DNA from: Corynebacterium minutissimum
GTDB taxonomy: Bacteria; Actinomycetota; Actinomycetes; Mycobacteriales; Mycobacteriaceae
Reading direction: 5' to 3'
Length of the DNA: 64,000 bases
NCBI RefSeq assembly: GCF_016889765.1
Contig: NZ_CP069533.1
Span: forward strand, 124,001 to 188,000
This document shows positions 26,315 through 35,331 of the stretch, piece by piece (position 1 is the first letter of the stretch; each line of letters starts with the position of its first letter). Under the pieces are notes generated by a model. That model was not told where the DNA came from, made no database searches, and worked only from the letters and a program-made list of their open reading frames with translations. A program made the translations under genes and the position numbers.

Positions 26315-27078
26315 TGACGACTCCCATGATTTCCGCACAGAACGTGTACAAGTCCTTCGGCCAGCTGGAGGTGCTCAAGGGCATCGACATCACCGTCATG
26401 CCTGGTGAGGTGGCATGCCTGCTGGGCCCGTCTGGTTCGGGTAAGTCCACGTTTTTGCGCTGCTGCAACCACTTGGAAAAAGTCACGGCGGGGCGTCTCT
26501 ACATTGACGGAGAGATCATTGGCTACCGTGAACGCGATGGCGTGCTCTATGAGATCTCCGAAAAGGAGGCCGCCACTCAGCGCCAAGACATCGGCATGGT
26601 GTTCCAGCAGTTCAACCTGTTTAGCCACCGCACGGTTCTCGAGAACATCATTGAAGCACCTATCCAGGTCAAGAAGCAGAATCCCCAACAGGCTAAGGAA
26701 CGTGCCATGGAGCTGCTCGACAAGGTCGGGCTAGCCCACAAGGCTGACGCCTACCCGGTGCAGCTGTCCGGTGGCCAGCAGCAGCGCGTCGCCATTGCCC
26801 GAGCTGTGGCCATGGAACCCAAGCTGATGCTTTTCGACGAACCCACCTCCGCCCTCGACCCCGAGCTCGTGGGCGAGGTCCTGCGCGTCATGAAGGAGCT
26901 TGCCGCCGATGGCATGACCATGCTCGTCGTGACCCACGAGATGGGTTTCGCTCGCGAAGTTGCGGACAAGATTTTCTTCATGGACGGCGGTACCGTCGTC
27001 GAGTCTGGCACTCCGGAGCAGGTCCTAGACAACCCGCAGCACCAGCGCACCAAGGACTTCTTGTCCTCGCTGCTCTAA
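26314..27078 (+). CDS. amino acid ABC transporter ATP-binding protein
   Basis: A 254-residue ATPase with Walker A GPSGSGKST (38-46), Q-loop FQQFNLFSHRT, signature LSGGQQQRVAIARAV, Walker B LMLFDEPTSALD and the switch His in VVTHEMG. It powers the importer encoded by the two preceding genes; the ATG shares one base with the permease stop (TAATG). An unusual insertion of about 12 residues (GYRERDGVLYEISEKEA) after the first beta-sheet is typical of this GlnQ subgroup. Confidence 0.94.
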   Translation: MTTPMISAQNVYKSFGQLEVLKGIDITVMPGEVACLLGPSGSGKSTFLRCCNHLEKVTAGRLYIDGEIIGYRERDGVLYEISEKEAATQRQDIGMVFQQFNLFSHRTVLENIIEAPIQVKKQNPQQAKERAMELLDKVGLAHKADAYPVQLSGGQQQRVAIARAVAMEPKLMLFDEPTSALDPELVGEVLRVMKELAADGMTMLVVTHEMGFAREVADKIFFMDGGTVVESGTPEQVLDNPQHQRTKDFLSSLL

Positions 27079-27095
27079 GCGGCATAAAACGACTG

Positions 27096-27130
27096 AAGTC
27101 CGGCTAGATCGTTTTGATCTGGCCGGACTT
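27096..27130 (+). terminator. terminator after the ABC importer operon
   Basis: AAGTCCGGC pairs with GCCGGACTT, extended by AGATC/GATCT, followed by TTGCTTTT. It separates the importer from the convergent nusB. Confidence 0.8.
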
Positions 27131-27136
27131 TTGCTT

Positions 27137-27664
27137 TTAAGAATCGGAAGAATTCGACGTCTCTTCTGTGCCCTCATCCTCGGCTTCTTCGGATGAAGAA
27201 GCCATTGGGTTATCAGCAGACTGTGCTTGGATAACATCATCCAACACCGCGTGGATATAAGGCGCGGCCTGATTGTTGGAGTACTCCGAAGCAAGCTCTA
27301 CGCCTTCGACGAGTGCCGTGGCGTTCGGGACGTCCTCGTTGAAGAGAATCTCCCACACAGCCACGCGCATAATCGCACGGTCAACTGCTGGGATACGCTC
27401 CAGTGACCACTCATCAGAGAGGTAGCGGGCGATCGCCTCGTCGATGGCGTCGAGCTCCTCAGCAGCACCCGTCACAATGACGCGGGTGTAGTCAGCGATA
27501 GGAGCAACACCGTTCTCTGGGTCACGGGCAAGAACCACGCGGTCTTCGACGATGGCGACAGGGTCAACGTCACGTGACTCAGCTTCGAAGAGGATGTCGG
27601 CGGCACGACGGCGCGCACGGTAGCGCGCGGTGTGGCGCTTATAGTTTGGCTCAGGCTGGGTCAT
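27137..27664 (-). CDS. nusB: transcription antitermination factor NusB
   Basis: NusB binds boxA RNA with S10 in rRNA antitermination. The 175-residue protein has the family core (ARYRARRRAADILFEAESR at the start, then IPAVDRAIMRVAVWEIL and VALVEGVELASEYS-like segments), with an acidic Ser/Glu-rich tail of 35 residues. It starts one base after the efp stop and is the last gene of the aroC-to-nusB run. Confidence 0.96.
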   Translation of the reverse strand: MTQPEPNYKRHTARYRARRRAADILFEAESRDVDPVAIVEDRVVLARDPENGVAPIADYTRVIVTGAAEELDAIDEAIARYLSDEWSLERIPAVDRAIMRVAVWEILFNEDVPNATALVEGVELASEYSNNQAAPYIHAVLDDVIQAQSADNPMASSSEEAEDEGTEETSNSSDS

Positions 27665-27665
27665 C

Positions 27666-28229
27666 TTAGTTGTTGACGCGGGAGAGGTACTCGCCAGTAC
27701 GGGTATCGATCTTCAGGATGTTGCCGATCTCGATGAAGAGCGGAACCTGGATCTCAGCACCGGTTTCCAGGGTGGCCGGCTTGGTGCCACCGTTGGAGCG
27801 GTCTCCCTGCAGACCCGGCTCAGTGTGCTCGACCTTGAGGTCAACGGAAATCGGCAGCTCGCCAAAGAGAGCCTCGCCATCGTGGAAGGAGACCTGCACG
27901 CGCATGTTCTCCAGCAGGAACTTGCCGGCGTCACCGAACTTGTCAAACGGCAGCTCAAACTGCTCGTATGTCTTGTCATCCATGACCACGTAGTTCTGGC
28001 CATCGTTGTACAGGTAGGTCATGTCGCGGCGGTCTACGTTAGCGGTCTCCACCTTGACACCAGCGTTGAAGGTCTTATCCGTCACCTTGCCGGAGACGAC
28101 ATCCTTGAGCTTGGTGCGCACGAAGGCAGGGCCCTTGCCCGGCTTTACGTGCTGGAACTCAACGATCTGCTGCAGCTTGTTGTCGATCTTCAGAACGAGG
28201 CCGTTCTTGAAGTCAGTGGTATCTGCCAT
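27666..28229 (-). CDS. efp: elongation factor P
   Basis: EF-P relieves ribosome stalling at polyproline. The 187-residue, three-domain protein MADTTDFKNGLVLKIDNK is of normal length. The modification loop reads VKPGKGPAFVRTKL, with a Lys at the tip (position 32), matching the group whose lysine may be unmodified or modified in another way. A promoter upstream indicates independent transcription. Confidence 0.97.
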   Translation of the reverse strand: MADTTDFKNGLVLKIDNKLQQIVEFQHVKPGKGPAFVRTKLKDVVSGKVTDKTFNAGVKVETANVDRRDMTYLYNDGQNYVVMDDKTYEQFELPFDKFGDAGKFLLENMRVQVSFHDGEALFGELPISVDLKVEHTEPGLQGDRSNGGTKPATLETGAEIQVPLFIEIGNILKIDTRTGEYLSRVNN

Positions 28230-28280
28230 GAAATGACTCTCCTGAACACATTGAAGTAGAAACTATGAAAACAGTGTTTA

Positions 28281-28309
28281 AGCATACCGTACGGCATATG
28301 AGTACTGTA
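28281..28309 (-). promoter_or_regulatory. promoter of efp-nusB
   Basis: TACAGT and TATGCT on the minus strand are separated by 17 bases, about 50 bases before efp, which has an AGGAG site. A perfect CCGTACGG palindrome lies just upstream of the -10 and could be an operator. Confidence 0.45.
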
Positions 28310-28356
28310 GGTAGGGCCGCTGGAATGTCTCCAGCTCCTCCCGGCTGCCAGGGAGC

Positions 28357-29448
28357 CTAAAGCACCTGCAGGTCCTTCGGGTAGGCAGTAATAATCTTCG
28401 GTGCACCGGAGGTGATGATGAGGCTGTCTTCGATGCGTACTCCACCTTTACCTGGGACATAGATGCCCGGCTCGATGGTCAGGGTCATACCTTCGGCCAG
28501 TTCACCCGTCCCGGTCTTCGCGGCCGACGGCCCCTCGTGAACATCGAGGCCAATACCGTGGCCGGTGGAGTGGACGAAATACTCGCCATAGCCGGCTTCG
28601 CTAATAATGTCGCGGCAGGCCGCGTCGACGTCGACAAGCGAAGCTCCCGGCACCGACGCCTTCACGCCCGCTTCCTGTGCGCGCAGGACGATGTCGTAGA
28701 TCTCCTGGGCGAACTCAGTCATTTCACCGATCACAAAGGTACGGGTGCAGTCTGAATTAAACCCACGGAGATGGGCGCCGAAATCGATGGTGACGAGATC
28801 GCCATTGCGTAGCTCACGGTCATCAGCACCATGGTGAGGTTTCGCGGAGTTCTCACCAGAAGCCACGATGGTATCGAAGCTGACGCGCTCCGAACCGAGC
28901 ATGCGCATGCGGTATTCCAAATCCGCAGCAACCTGGCGCTCAGTGCGGCCAGCGGCAACCTCACCTGCCTCGATGAGCTCGGTAAGAGCCTGGTTAGCCA
29001 AAGCGGCGATTTCTTCGAGCTTCTGCAGCTCGATGTGGTCCTTGATGAGGCGAATATCTTCGATAACCCCGCTTACTGGCACCAACGTGACGCCTTCAGG
29101 CGCAGCCTCTTCCATGCGCTTAAGCTGTGACACGGTCACATAATCCGCCTCGTAGCCCACTCGCATTTCGCCGTCCAGTTGGCTAAGAAGATGCGGTCCT
29201 ACGTCGCGGCCCAACACGGCCTCGATATCCGGAACCTCATCTGCGATCTGGGTGGTGTAGCGGCCATCGGTGGCCATCAGAGCGGAGAGATCCTTGCGCA
29301 GCAGCAGCCCACCATTGGAGCCGGAGAAACCCGTTAGGTAGCGCACGTGTGTCAAGTGCGTAATGACAACGCCGTCGATGCGCTGACCAGCCAGCGTTGA
29401 GGCTAGCCTGCGGCGGCGGTTGCTAAAACGAGTATCGGCTAGTGCCAT
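28357..29448 (-). CDS. pepQ: Xaa-Pro peptidase (M24 family)
   Basis: A 363-residue metallopeptidase of the pita-bread fold that removes N-terminal residues from X-Pro peptides. Metal ligands are visible in order: Asp in VTIDFGAH, Asp in NSDCTRTF, His in HSTGHGIGLDVHEGP, Glu in LTIEPGIYV and Glu in GVRIEDS. The N-terminal creatinase-like domain is present. It lies between aroQ and efp, as in other actinobacteria. Confidence 0.93.
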   Translation of the reverse strand: MALADTRFSNRRRRLASTLAGQRIDGVVITHLTHVRYLTGFSGSNGGLLLRKDLSALMATDGRYTTQIADEVPDIEAVLGRDVGPHLLSQLDGEMRVGYEADYVTVSQLKRMEEAAPEGVTLVPVSGVIEDIRLIKDHIELQKLEEIAALANQALTELIEAGEVAAGRTERQVAADLEYRMRMLGSERVSFDTIVASGENSAKPHHGADDRELRNGDLVTIDFGAHLRGFNSDCTRTFVIGEMTEFAQEIYDIVLRAQEAGVKASVPGASLVDVDAACRDIISEAGYGEYFVHSTGHGIGLDVHEGPSAAKTGTGELAEGMTLTIEPGIYVPGKGGVRIEDSLIITSGAPKIITAYPKDLQVL

Positions 29449-29492
29449 GAGAGAACCACTCCAATCTTCCTAAAGGCGATACTCCATGATAG

Positions 29493-29918
29493 CTAATCCG
29501 CCACGAAGTACCTCAGAGCCGCGATGTAGCCATAGGAACCCAGCCCAGCGATGACGCCACGGGCGATGGGGCTGAGATACGAATGCTGGCGGAAGGATTC
29601 GCGTGCATGCACGTTGGATAGATGCACCTCAACGAAACCTGCGCCATCGGCGACCTCCGCCAACGCGTCGCGCAGGGCCACTGAGGTGTGGGTAAAGCCG
29701 CCGGGGTTGATTATGACCGGCCAGCCCTCATCTGCGGCGCGGTGCACGTAGTCGATGAGTTCACCTTCGTGATTGGACTGGAAGAATATAATCTCTTCCT
29801 GCCCGGCTGCTGCGCGCATACGCTTCTCGATGTCCTCGAGAGTTTCACTGCCGTAAATCTCCGGCTGGCGCTTTCCCAAGCGGTTGAGGTTGGGGCCGTT
29901 GAGCACAAGGATGGGCAT
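29493..29918 (-). CDS. aroQ: type II 3-dehydroquinate dehydratase
   Basis: Converts 3-dehydroquinate to 3-dehydroshikimate. The 141-residue protein has the type II motifs LNGPNLNRLGKRQPEIYG (with the catalytic Tyr), SNHEGELID, the NPGGFTHTSVALRDAL loop and VHLSNVHARESFRQHS (catalytic His). It is the step after AroB, whose gene precedes it by 32 bases; AGGAG lies before ATG 29918. Confidence 0.96.
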   Translation of the reverse strand: MPILVLNGPNLNRLGKRQPEIYGSETLEDIEKRMRAAAGQEEIIFFQSNHEGELIDYVHRAADEGWPVIINPGGFTHTSVALRDALAEVADGAGFVEVHLSNVHARESFRQHSYLSPIARGVIAGLGSYGYIAALRYFVAD

Positions 29919-29950
29919 GATGTTCTCCTGCGGATGCGATGGTTGAGGTC

Positions 29951-31021
29951 TTAAGCGCTGAGCTGCGCGTAAGCGGCACGCAGTTCGTTGTTGCTAGCGT
30001 CTTCAATGCGGGTTGTCTCCCCGATTCCAGTCAAGGCTACAAAGCGGATCTGGCCGTCGCGATTCTTCTTGTCATGGCGCATAGCGTCAAGCAATTCCTC
30101 GAAGTGCCCTTGCTCATACGTCGTGGGCAGCCCTACAGAGGTGAGGATATCGCGATGCGTCTGGACCAGCTCAGCGCTGATGAGACCGCGAGCGCGCGAT
30201 AGATGGGCAATGAACATCATGCCCACCGCAACTGCGCGTCCGTGACGCCAGATGTAGTTTTCACGGCGCTCCACGGCATGGCCGAAGGTATGGCCGTAGT
30301 TGAGGGTTTCCCGCAAGCCAGATTCCTTGAGGTCTTGGCCCACAACGTGTGCCTTCACGGCGATGGAACGCTCAATTAGTTCAGGCAGGAAACCGTGCGG
30401 ATCAAGGCAAGACACTGGATTATCGAGGTATCGCTCGATAATCACGGGATCGTGAATGAAGCCGGTCTTGATGATTTCAGCTGACCCCGCCACGATTTCA
30501 TCCTCCGGAAGGGTGCGCAAACGGTCGAGATCCACGAACACCGAGTCAGGTTCGTGGAATGCACCCACGAGGTTCTTACCGGTGGCGGTATTGATGCCGG
30601 TCTTCCCTCCCACTGCGGCATCCACCATGGCCAAGAGCGTCGTCGGTGCCTGAATGACAGGGATACCGCGCATCCAGGTCGCTGCCGCGAAACCGGCAAG
30701 GTCTGTCACGGCTCCACCGCCAAGACCCACGACGGCGTCGCGGCGGCTAAATCCGGCCTTGCCCAACACGTCCCAGAGGTGTGCCAAGACGTCGAGCTGC
30801 TTGGCCGCTTCGGCGTCGGGAACCTCGGCCACAGTGGCCTCCAGCCCATGTTCGGCTGCAGCGGCGGCTAAAGCTTCGGCGGCAGCAGTAAGCGGAGGCT
30901 GATGGATGATAGCTATCTTAGCGGCGCCAATGGATGCGGCGCGCTCCACGATGCTCTGACTCAAATCCGTGCCGATGGTGACGTCGTAGGGCGATGGTCC
31001 GTTGACTGGGATGGTGTGCAT
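29951..31021 (-). CDS. aroB: 3-dehydroquinate synthase
   Basis: AroB cyclises DAHP to 3-dehydroquinate using NAD and a divalent metal. The 356-residue protein shows GGGAVTDLAGFAAATWMRGI (NAD binding), the zinc ligands in SAEIIKTGFI and GHTFGHAVE, and normal length. AAGGAG lies nine bases before ATG 31021. Part of aroC-aroK-aroB-aroQ. Confidence 0.97.
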   Translation of the reverse strand: MHTIPVNGPSPYDVTIGTDLSQSIVERAASIGAAKIAIIHQPPLTAAAEALAAAAAEHGLEATVAEVPDAEAAKQLDVLAHLWDVLGKAGFSRRDAVVGLGGGAVTDLAGFAAATWMRGIPVIQAPTTLLAMVDAAVGGKTGINTATGKNLVGAFHEPDSVFVDLDRLRTLPEDEIVAGSAEIIKTGFIHDPVIIERYLDNPVSCLDPHGFLPELIERSIAVKAHVVGQDLKESGLRETLNYGHTFGHAVERRENYIWRHGRAVAVGMMFIAHLSRARGLISAELVQTHRDILTSVGLPTTYEQGHFEELLDAMRHDKKNRDGQIRFVALTGIGETTRIEDASNNELRAAYAQLSA

Positions 31022-31062
31022 GGTGGGAACGCTCCTTGTTGAATGCGGGCGCGGGGAGAGGA

Positions 31063-31572
31063 TTACAGCGATTCGAGGAAGCTCAAAATGTCGCCCACTA
31101 CCTGCTGCGGGGAGCGCACGCCGGTGCGCACCTTGAGGTCAGCGACCTCCGCGTAGAGCGGACGGCGCGTTTCGAGCAGCTGGGCATAATGTGCAAGCGG
31201 GTCTGCGGAGTCGAGAACCGGGCGGTTGCTATCACCCAAGGTGCGTGCCACGCCTTCTTCTGGGGTGACATCAAGGAAGACAACGTTGAGGTTAGCCAGC
31301 AGTGTGCGCGTGGACTCAGTCAGCACGGCGCCACCGCCAAGGCTGACGACGCCTTTGGTCGTCAATGCTTCTCGGACAACCTCGGCCTCGACCTCGCGAA
31401 ATGCAGGTTCGCCCAGCTCGGAGAAAACCTTTCCACAAGGTTTGTCATAGCGCGCCTCGATAAGCTCATCTGAATCCACGAGGTCGCAATTCAATGCCCG
31501 GGCAAGGCGGCGGCCGATGGTGGATTTCCCGGCACCCGGTGGGCCGACGAGGACAACGTGTGGGGAGCTCAT
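31063..31572 (-). CDS. aroK: shikimate kinase
   Basis: Phosphorylates shikimate with ATP. The 169-residue P-loop kinase has Walker A GPPGAGKST (10-18), the shikimate-binding DSDELIE and LGGGAVL motifs, and the LID segment SNRPVL. The start overlaps the aroC stop by four bases, implying coupled translation. Confidence 0.96.
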   Translation of the reverse strand: MSSPHVVLVGPPGAGKSTIGRRLARALNCDLVDSDELIEARYDKPCGKVFSELGEPAFREVEAEVVREALTTKGVVSLGGGAVLTESTRTLLANLNVVFLDVTPEEGVARTLGDSNRPVLDSADPLAHYAQLLETRRPLYAEVADLKVRTGVRSPQQVVGDILSFLESL

Positions 31573-32780
31573 GCCTCACCCCACTCGAGGCGGCGCGCCA
31601 CATACTCCTGGTATGAGGCAATGTTGCGCTTGGTCTCCTCCAGGGAGTCACCGCCGAATTTCTCCAGCACAGCGCGCGCGAGTACGAGTGCCACCATGGC
31701 CTCAGCCACGACGCCGGCTGCCGGCACGGCACACACATCTGAGCGTTGGTGAATAGCTGTCGCGGCGTCACCGGTAGTCATATCGACAGTCTTGAGTGCG
31801 CGCGGCACAGTGGAAATCGGCTTCATCGCCGCCCGCAGACGCAGGGTCTGACCATTAGTCATGCCACCTTCCAGGCCGCCCGCGCGGTTGCTTTCGCGCT
31901 CCACGCCTCCATCCGCAGGCACCATCTCATCGTGAGCTTCGCTGCCGCGACGACGAGCCTCCTCGAAACCGTCACCGACCTCGACGCCTTTGATGGCCTG
32001 GATACCCATAAGAGCTGCCGCAAGCTGTGCATCAAGGCGGTCCTCACCGGACGTGTGGGAGCCCAACCCAATGGGGAGGCCCTCGACGATGACCTCCACG
32101 ATGCCGCCGAGGGTATCGCCCTGCTTCTTGGCGGATTCGATCTCAGAAATCATAGACTCCTCGGCAGCCTTATCGAAGGCCCGCACCGCGGAGGCATCGA
32201 TATCCTCTAAGGCATCAAAGCTGGGGTGCGGTCCCTCGTAAGGTTCAGAGGCGCCGATGGAAATGACATGGGAGAGCACTTCGACGCCGAGGGTCTCGCG
32301 CAGAAAATTGCGGGCTACGGTCGCGGCCGCCACACGAGCAGCCGTCTCACGGGCAGAGGAACGCTCCAGGATAGGACGCGCCTCCTCGTGTCCAAACTTC
32401 ACCATGCCGGCAAAATCAGCGTGCCCTGGGCGCGGGCGCGTCAAAGGGGCGCCGCGGCCGGAATTCATCGCCTTGGCTACCTCCGGATCCTCCATATCCA
32501 GCGCATCTGGAGACATGATGGTGGTCCACTTCGGCCACTCAGTATTGCCAATCATGATCGCAATGGGACTGCCCAGAGTTCGACCGTGGCGGATGCCGCT
32601 AAGCAGGGTGAGATCGTCAGCCTCAAACTTCATACGTGCGCCGCGACCATAGCCAAGGCGCCGCCGAGAAAGCTGGAGAGCGATGTCATTCTGAGAGACA
32701 GGCACCCCCGCCGGCATGTGCTCCATCATGGCGATGAGCGCTTGGCCGTGGGATTCACCTGCGGTAGTCCAACGAAGCAT
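31569..32780 (-). CDS. aroC: chorismate synthase
   Basis: Makes chorismate from EPSP using reduced FMN. The 403-residue protein opens with the canonical LRWTTAGESHG and holds RPGHADFAG, SSARETAARVAA and SGRGAPLTRPRPGH motifs. The frame is also open to ATG 32789, but the usual family start is ATG 32780 and GATAAT lies seven bases before it. First gene of the aroC-aroK-aroB-aroQ group. Confidence 0.97.
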   Translation of the reverse strand: MLRWTTAGESHGQALIAMMEHMPAGVPVSQNDIALQLSRRRLGYGRGARMKFEADDLTLLSGIRHGRTLGSPIAIMIGNTEWPKWTTIMSPDALDMEDPEVAKAMNSGRGAPLTRPRPGHADFAGMVKFGHEEARPILERSSARETAARVAAATVARNFLRETLGVEVLSHVISIGASEPYEGPHPSFDALEDIDASAVRAFDKAAEESMISEIESAKKQGDTLGGIVEVIVEGLPIGLGSHTSGEDRLDAQLAAALMGIQAIKGVEVGDGFEEARRRGSEAHDEMVPADGGVERESNRAGGLEGGMTNGQTLRLRAAMKPISTVPRALKTVDMTTGDAATAIHQRSDVCAVPAAGVVAEAMVALVLARAVLEKFGGDSLEETKRNIASYQEYVARRLEWGEA

Positions 32781-32787
32781 GCGCAAC

Positions 32788-32793
32788 ATTATC
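32788..32793 (-). promoter_or_regulatory. -10 box of a probable leaderless mRNA (aroC operon)
   Basis: GATAAT on the minus strand ends seven bases before ATG 32780 of aroC. It also explains why ATG 32789, which lies inside this region, should not be used. Confidence 0.5.
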
Positions 32794-32831
32794 GCACGCC
32801 AGGTGTGGATTTGATGCCACTGGGCTGTGTA

Positions 32832-33224
32832 TCACACCGTGTCGGGGCTGAAAATCAAGACAAGCCCTGTGGCGATGAGCATTCCAGGGCCGTGTGCCGG
32901 TGCGCGATCCCGCATCACGAGGCCCCACAGCACCGTGCTTATCGACGCCCCCATGATCGCCCCCAGAACCCCTATCACTCCCCCAACGTGGGCTGTTGCC
33001 ATGCCGAGCGGGATCGCGAGCTTAAGATCCCCGCCGCCGATGCTGCCGCGCTGGGTGGCAAGCGCCAGCGCGATATAGAGCCCAGGCCATATCAACCCAA
33101 CTGGGCTGAACCACCACAGCGATATCAGCGCTGCAGGAAGAGTGAGGTAATTGGGCAGCCGCTTGAAACGGATGTCATAGATGATTAAGGCGCACCCCCA
33201 CGCCAGGAATACAAGAACCCCCAT
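32832..33224 (-). CDS. A24 family prepilin peptidase, catalytic domain only
   Basis: A 130-residue membrane aspartic protease of the prepilin peptidase type. The two catalytic aspartates are D17 in YDIRFKRLPN and D66 in the GGGDLKLA (GxGD) motif. It lacks the N-terminal methyltransferase domain of full PilD enzymes, as is usual in actinobacteria, where such short forms process Flp/Tad-type pilins. No pilin genes are nearby, so the substrate is unknown. It sits between aroE and aroC. Confidence 0.85.
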   Translation of the reverse strand: MGVLVFLAWGCALIIYDIRFKRLPNYLTLPAALISLWWFSPVGLIWPGLYIALALATQRGSIGGGDLKLAIPLGMATAHVGGVIGVLGAIMGASISTVLWGLVMRDRAPAHGPGMLIATGLVLIFSPDTV

Positions 33225-33232
33225 GGGCAGCG

Positions 33233-33238
33233 AGCTTA
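33233..33238 (-). promoter_or_regulatory. -10 box of a probable leaderless mRNA (A24 peptidase)
   Basis: TAAGCT on the minus strand ends eight bases before ATG 33224. Confidence 0.45.
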
Positions 33239-33298
33239 CCCTGTACCAGTTCTGCGTGCGCGCCAGAAGGCTAGTGCTAGAAAGCTGCTACCAGAAGG

Positions 33299-34099
33299 CT
33301 AGGCCAGCGCGGCATTGAGGGCCGCGAGCATCTCCGTGCGCGGAGCGGTATGGCCAGTAAACTGCTCGAATTGCGAGAAGGCCTGGTGTGCCAACATGAT
33401 GTGGCCGCCAACAGTGGCAAAACCATCGGCAGCCGCATACACGGTAAGCGGCGTGGGCCAGGGATCATAGATGACGTCAAACACAGGAGCCTTCGCTAGC
33501 TGTGTGAGATGGCTATCTAGGGCCGCCGAGGGAACGGTCGAGACAATGAGATCGACCGAACGGGCCACGCCCACCAGGTTCTCGGTGAAGGTGATGGCTC
33601 GGAGGGTGAGCCCAAGGGCGTCGGCAAGCGGGCGCAACTCCGCGAGGCGATCCGAGCGGTTGAGCACCGTGACATCCGTGACGCCGCGCTTGGCCAATCC
33701 CCACAGGACTGGGCGTGCAGTGCCACCTGCGCCAATAAGCAAAGCCGTCGTTGGTTGAGTCGCACCGAGCAGTTCCGCAAGCGCGCCGAGGACGCCCTCG
33801 GTATCGGTATTGTCCGCTCGCCACCCGTCATCAGTACGCACGAGGGTGTTGGCTGAGCCAATGAGCTCAGCGCGCTCACTCACGATGTCTGCATAGGTCA
33901 GGGCATCAAATTTGAGCGGCATCGTTACCGAAAATCCGAGGTACTCCTCACCCACCGTCTCCAAGAAGGCCGGCAAGTCAGTGACGTCGAACTTCGTGTA
34001 TTCCCAGTCCTCAAGCTGCAGGGCGGCATAGCCCCCGTTGTGGAGAGCCGGGGACAGGGAGTGGGCAATGGGGCTGCCCAGGACTGCGGCGCGAGGCAT
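33299..34099 (-). CDS. aroE: shikimate dehydrogenase
   Basis: Reduces 3-dehydroshikimate to shikimate with NADPH. The 266-residue protein has the substrate-site motif GSPIAHSLSPALHN, the catalytic Lys in MPLKFDAL, an NTEGVLGAL segment and GAGGTARPVLWGL (nucleotide binding). It follows mltG by five bases. With aroB, aroQ, aroK and aroC nearby, most of the shikimate route from DAHP to chorismate is in this window except EPSP synthase. Confidence 0.95.
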   Translation of the reverse strand: MPRAAVLGSPIAHSLSPALHNGGYAALQLEDWEYTKFDVTDLPAFLETVGEEYLGFSVTMPLKFDALTYADIVSERAELIGSANTLVRTDDGWRADNTDTEGVLGALAELLGATQPTTALLIGAGGTARPVLWGLAKRGVTDVTVLNRSDRLAELRPLADALGLTLRAITFTENLVGVARSVDLIVSTVPSAALDSHLTQLAKAPVFDVIYDPWPTPLTVYAAADGFATVGGHIMLAHQAFSQFEQFTGHTAPRTEMLAALNAALA

Positions 34100-34104
34100 C
34101 GGAC

Positions 34105-35331
34105 TTACTGTTCCTCTGCAGCGGCCTCGTCTGGTGCAGCACCAGCGCCCTCGGCCTCACGCTGGCTGTCGAGGATGCCGGAGCGTACGGCGTCGTCGAC
34201 GTTAGCTAGGTGCTCATCGTAGTTATCTGTAAACACCGTAGTTCCCTCACTGTCAACGGTGACGAAGAAGAGCCAGTTGCCCTCGGCCGGGTTCTCCATT
34301 GCTTCGATGGCCTCATTGGAGGGCGAAGCAATCGGAGTATCCGGAAGACCATCCTTAGCGTAGGTATTCCACGGCGTTTCGCGGTGACGGTCATCGTCGG
34401 TGGTTGCTAGCTCAACGTCCTCAAGGCCATAGTTCACCGTGGAGTCCATCTCAAGGCGCATAGGCTCGTCAAGACGGTTGAGGATGACGCGGGCAACCTT
34501 GTCGAATTCACCTGCCGGGGACTCGCGCTCAACCAAGGACGCAGAGGACAACAACTCGTAGGGAGTCAGTCCGATCGCCTGGGCTCGCTCAACAATATTA
34601 GTGTCGTTGTACTTCTTTGTTGAGCGCGTAATGAGGTCAGTGAGGATCTCCTGGGCATCCATGTTCGGATCGAGAACGTACTGGCCAGGGGCAATAAGTC
34701 CCTCGAGGCGCTTCGGGTCCTCGCCGCGGGCACGAACAGCGTCCAAGGCCCACTCCGGGGCTCCTAGCTCGGCCGGATCCACGGTTGCGGCGATCTTCTC
34801 CAAATCTTCAGCGGAAACGCATTCGCCCTCCTTGCAGGAAACTTGGGAAATCAGCGAGTAGATACCAAAGCGGACATCGCCGCCGACCACGTTGACGTCG
34901 AGAAGCGTGGCTCCTCCTTGGACGTCGAGCAGGTCGACCATGTTGGCGTCATCCAGCAGCGCTTCCACCGCTGACTTCGCACTCATCTCTTCCTGAAGTC
35001 GGTAAAAGCCCGGCTTGATCTGGCCAGCGCGCGGATTGCTATTGGCAGCTGATGAGAAGGCTTCCGGGGTCTTGACCACGTTTCTTTCCGCAAGTTCTGG
35101 GGCCAACTCACCCATCGATGAACCTTCCGGAACCTCAACGAGCTGTACCACGCCATTGCCTTGGCCTTCGTAATCCAAGCTGCTGCCTCCTCCTAAAATG
35201 CGGAATCCGATGTAGCCAAGAGCGCCGATAATAAGGACCAAGCTGGCGATGAGCACAGCCATTCCGCGTTGGCGGCGTTTAACGTGGTGGGGCTCCATCG
35301 AGCGTCCGATGCGTGAAGGGTTACGGCTCAC
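34105..35331 (-). CDS. mltG: endolytic transglycosylase MltG
   Basis: MltG cuts nascent glycan strands inside the chain and sets their length. The 408-residue protein has one membrane helix (about 25-46, GMAVLIASLVLIIGALGYIG), an extracellular LysM-like part and the YceG catalytic domain with the active Glu in ASLVERESPAGEFDKVARVILNRL-type context. GTG 35331 overlaps ruvX and has GGAG nine bases upstream; ATG 35298 is a less likely start. The last 25 residues are acidic and alanine-rich. Confidence 0.93.
   Translation of the reverse strand: MSRNPSRIGRSMEPHHVKRRQRGMAVLIASLVLIIGALGYIGFRILGGGSSLDYEGQGNGVVQLVEVPEGSSMGELAPELAERNVVKTPEAFSSAANSNPRAGQIKPGFYRLQEEMSAKSAVEALLDDANMVDLLDVQGGATLLDVNVVGGDVRFGIYSLISQVSCKEGECVSAEDLEKIAATVDPAELGAPEWALDAVRARGEDPKRLEGLIAPGQYVLDPNMDAQEILTDLITRSTKKYNDTNIVERAQAIGLTPYELLSSASLVERESPAGEFDKVARVILNRLDEPMRLEMDSTVNYGLEDVELATTDDDRHRETPWNTYAKDGLPDTPIASPSNEAIEAMENPAEGNWLFFVTVDSEGTTVFTDNYDEHLANVDDAVRSGILDSQREAEGAGAAPDEAAAEEQ

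Noticed and set aside
33263..33302. Direct repeat CCAGAAGGCTAG beside the aroE stop codon
   Set aside because: Two 12-base copies only, 28 bases apart, with no element between; probably chance or a small duplication.
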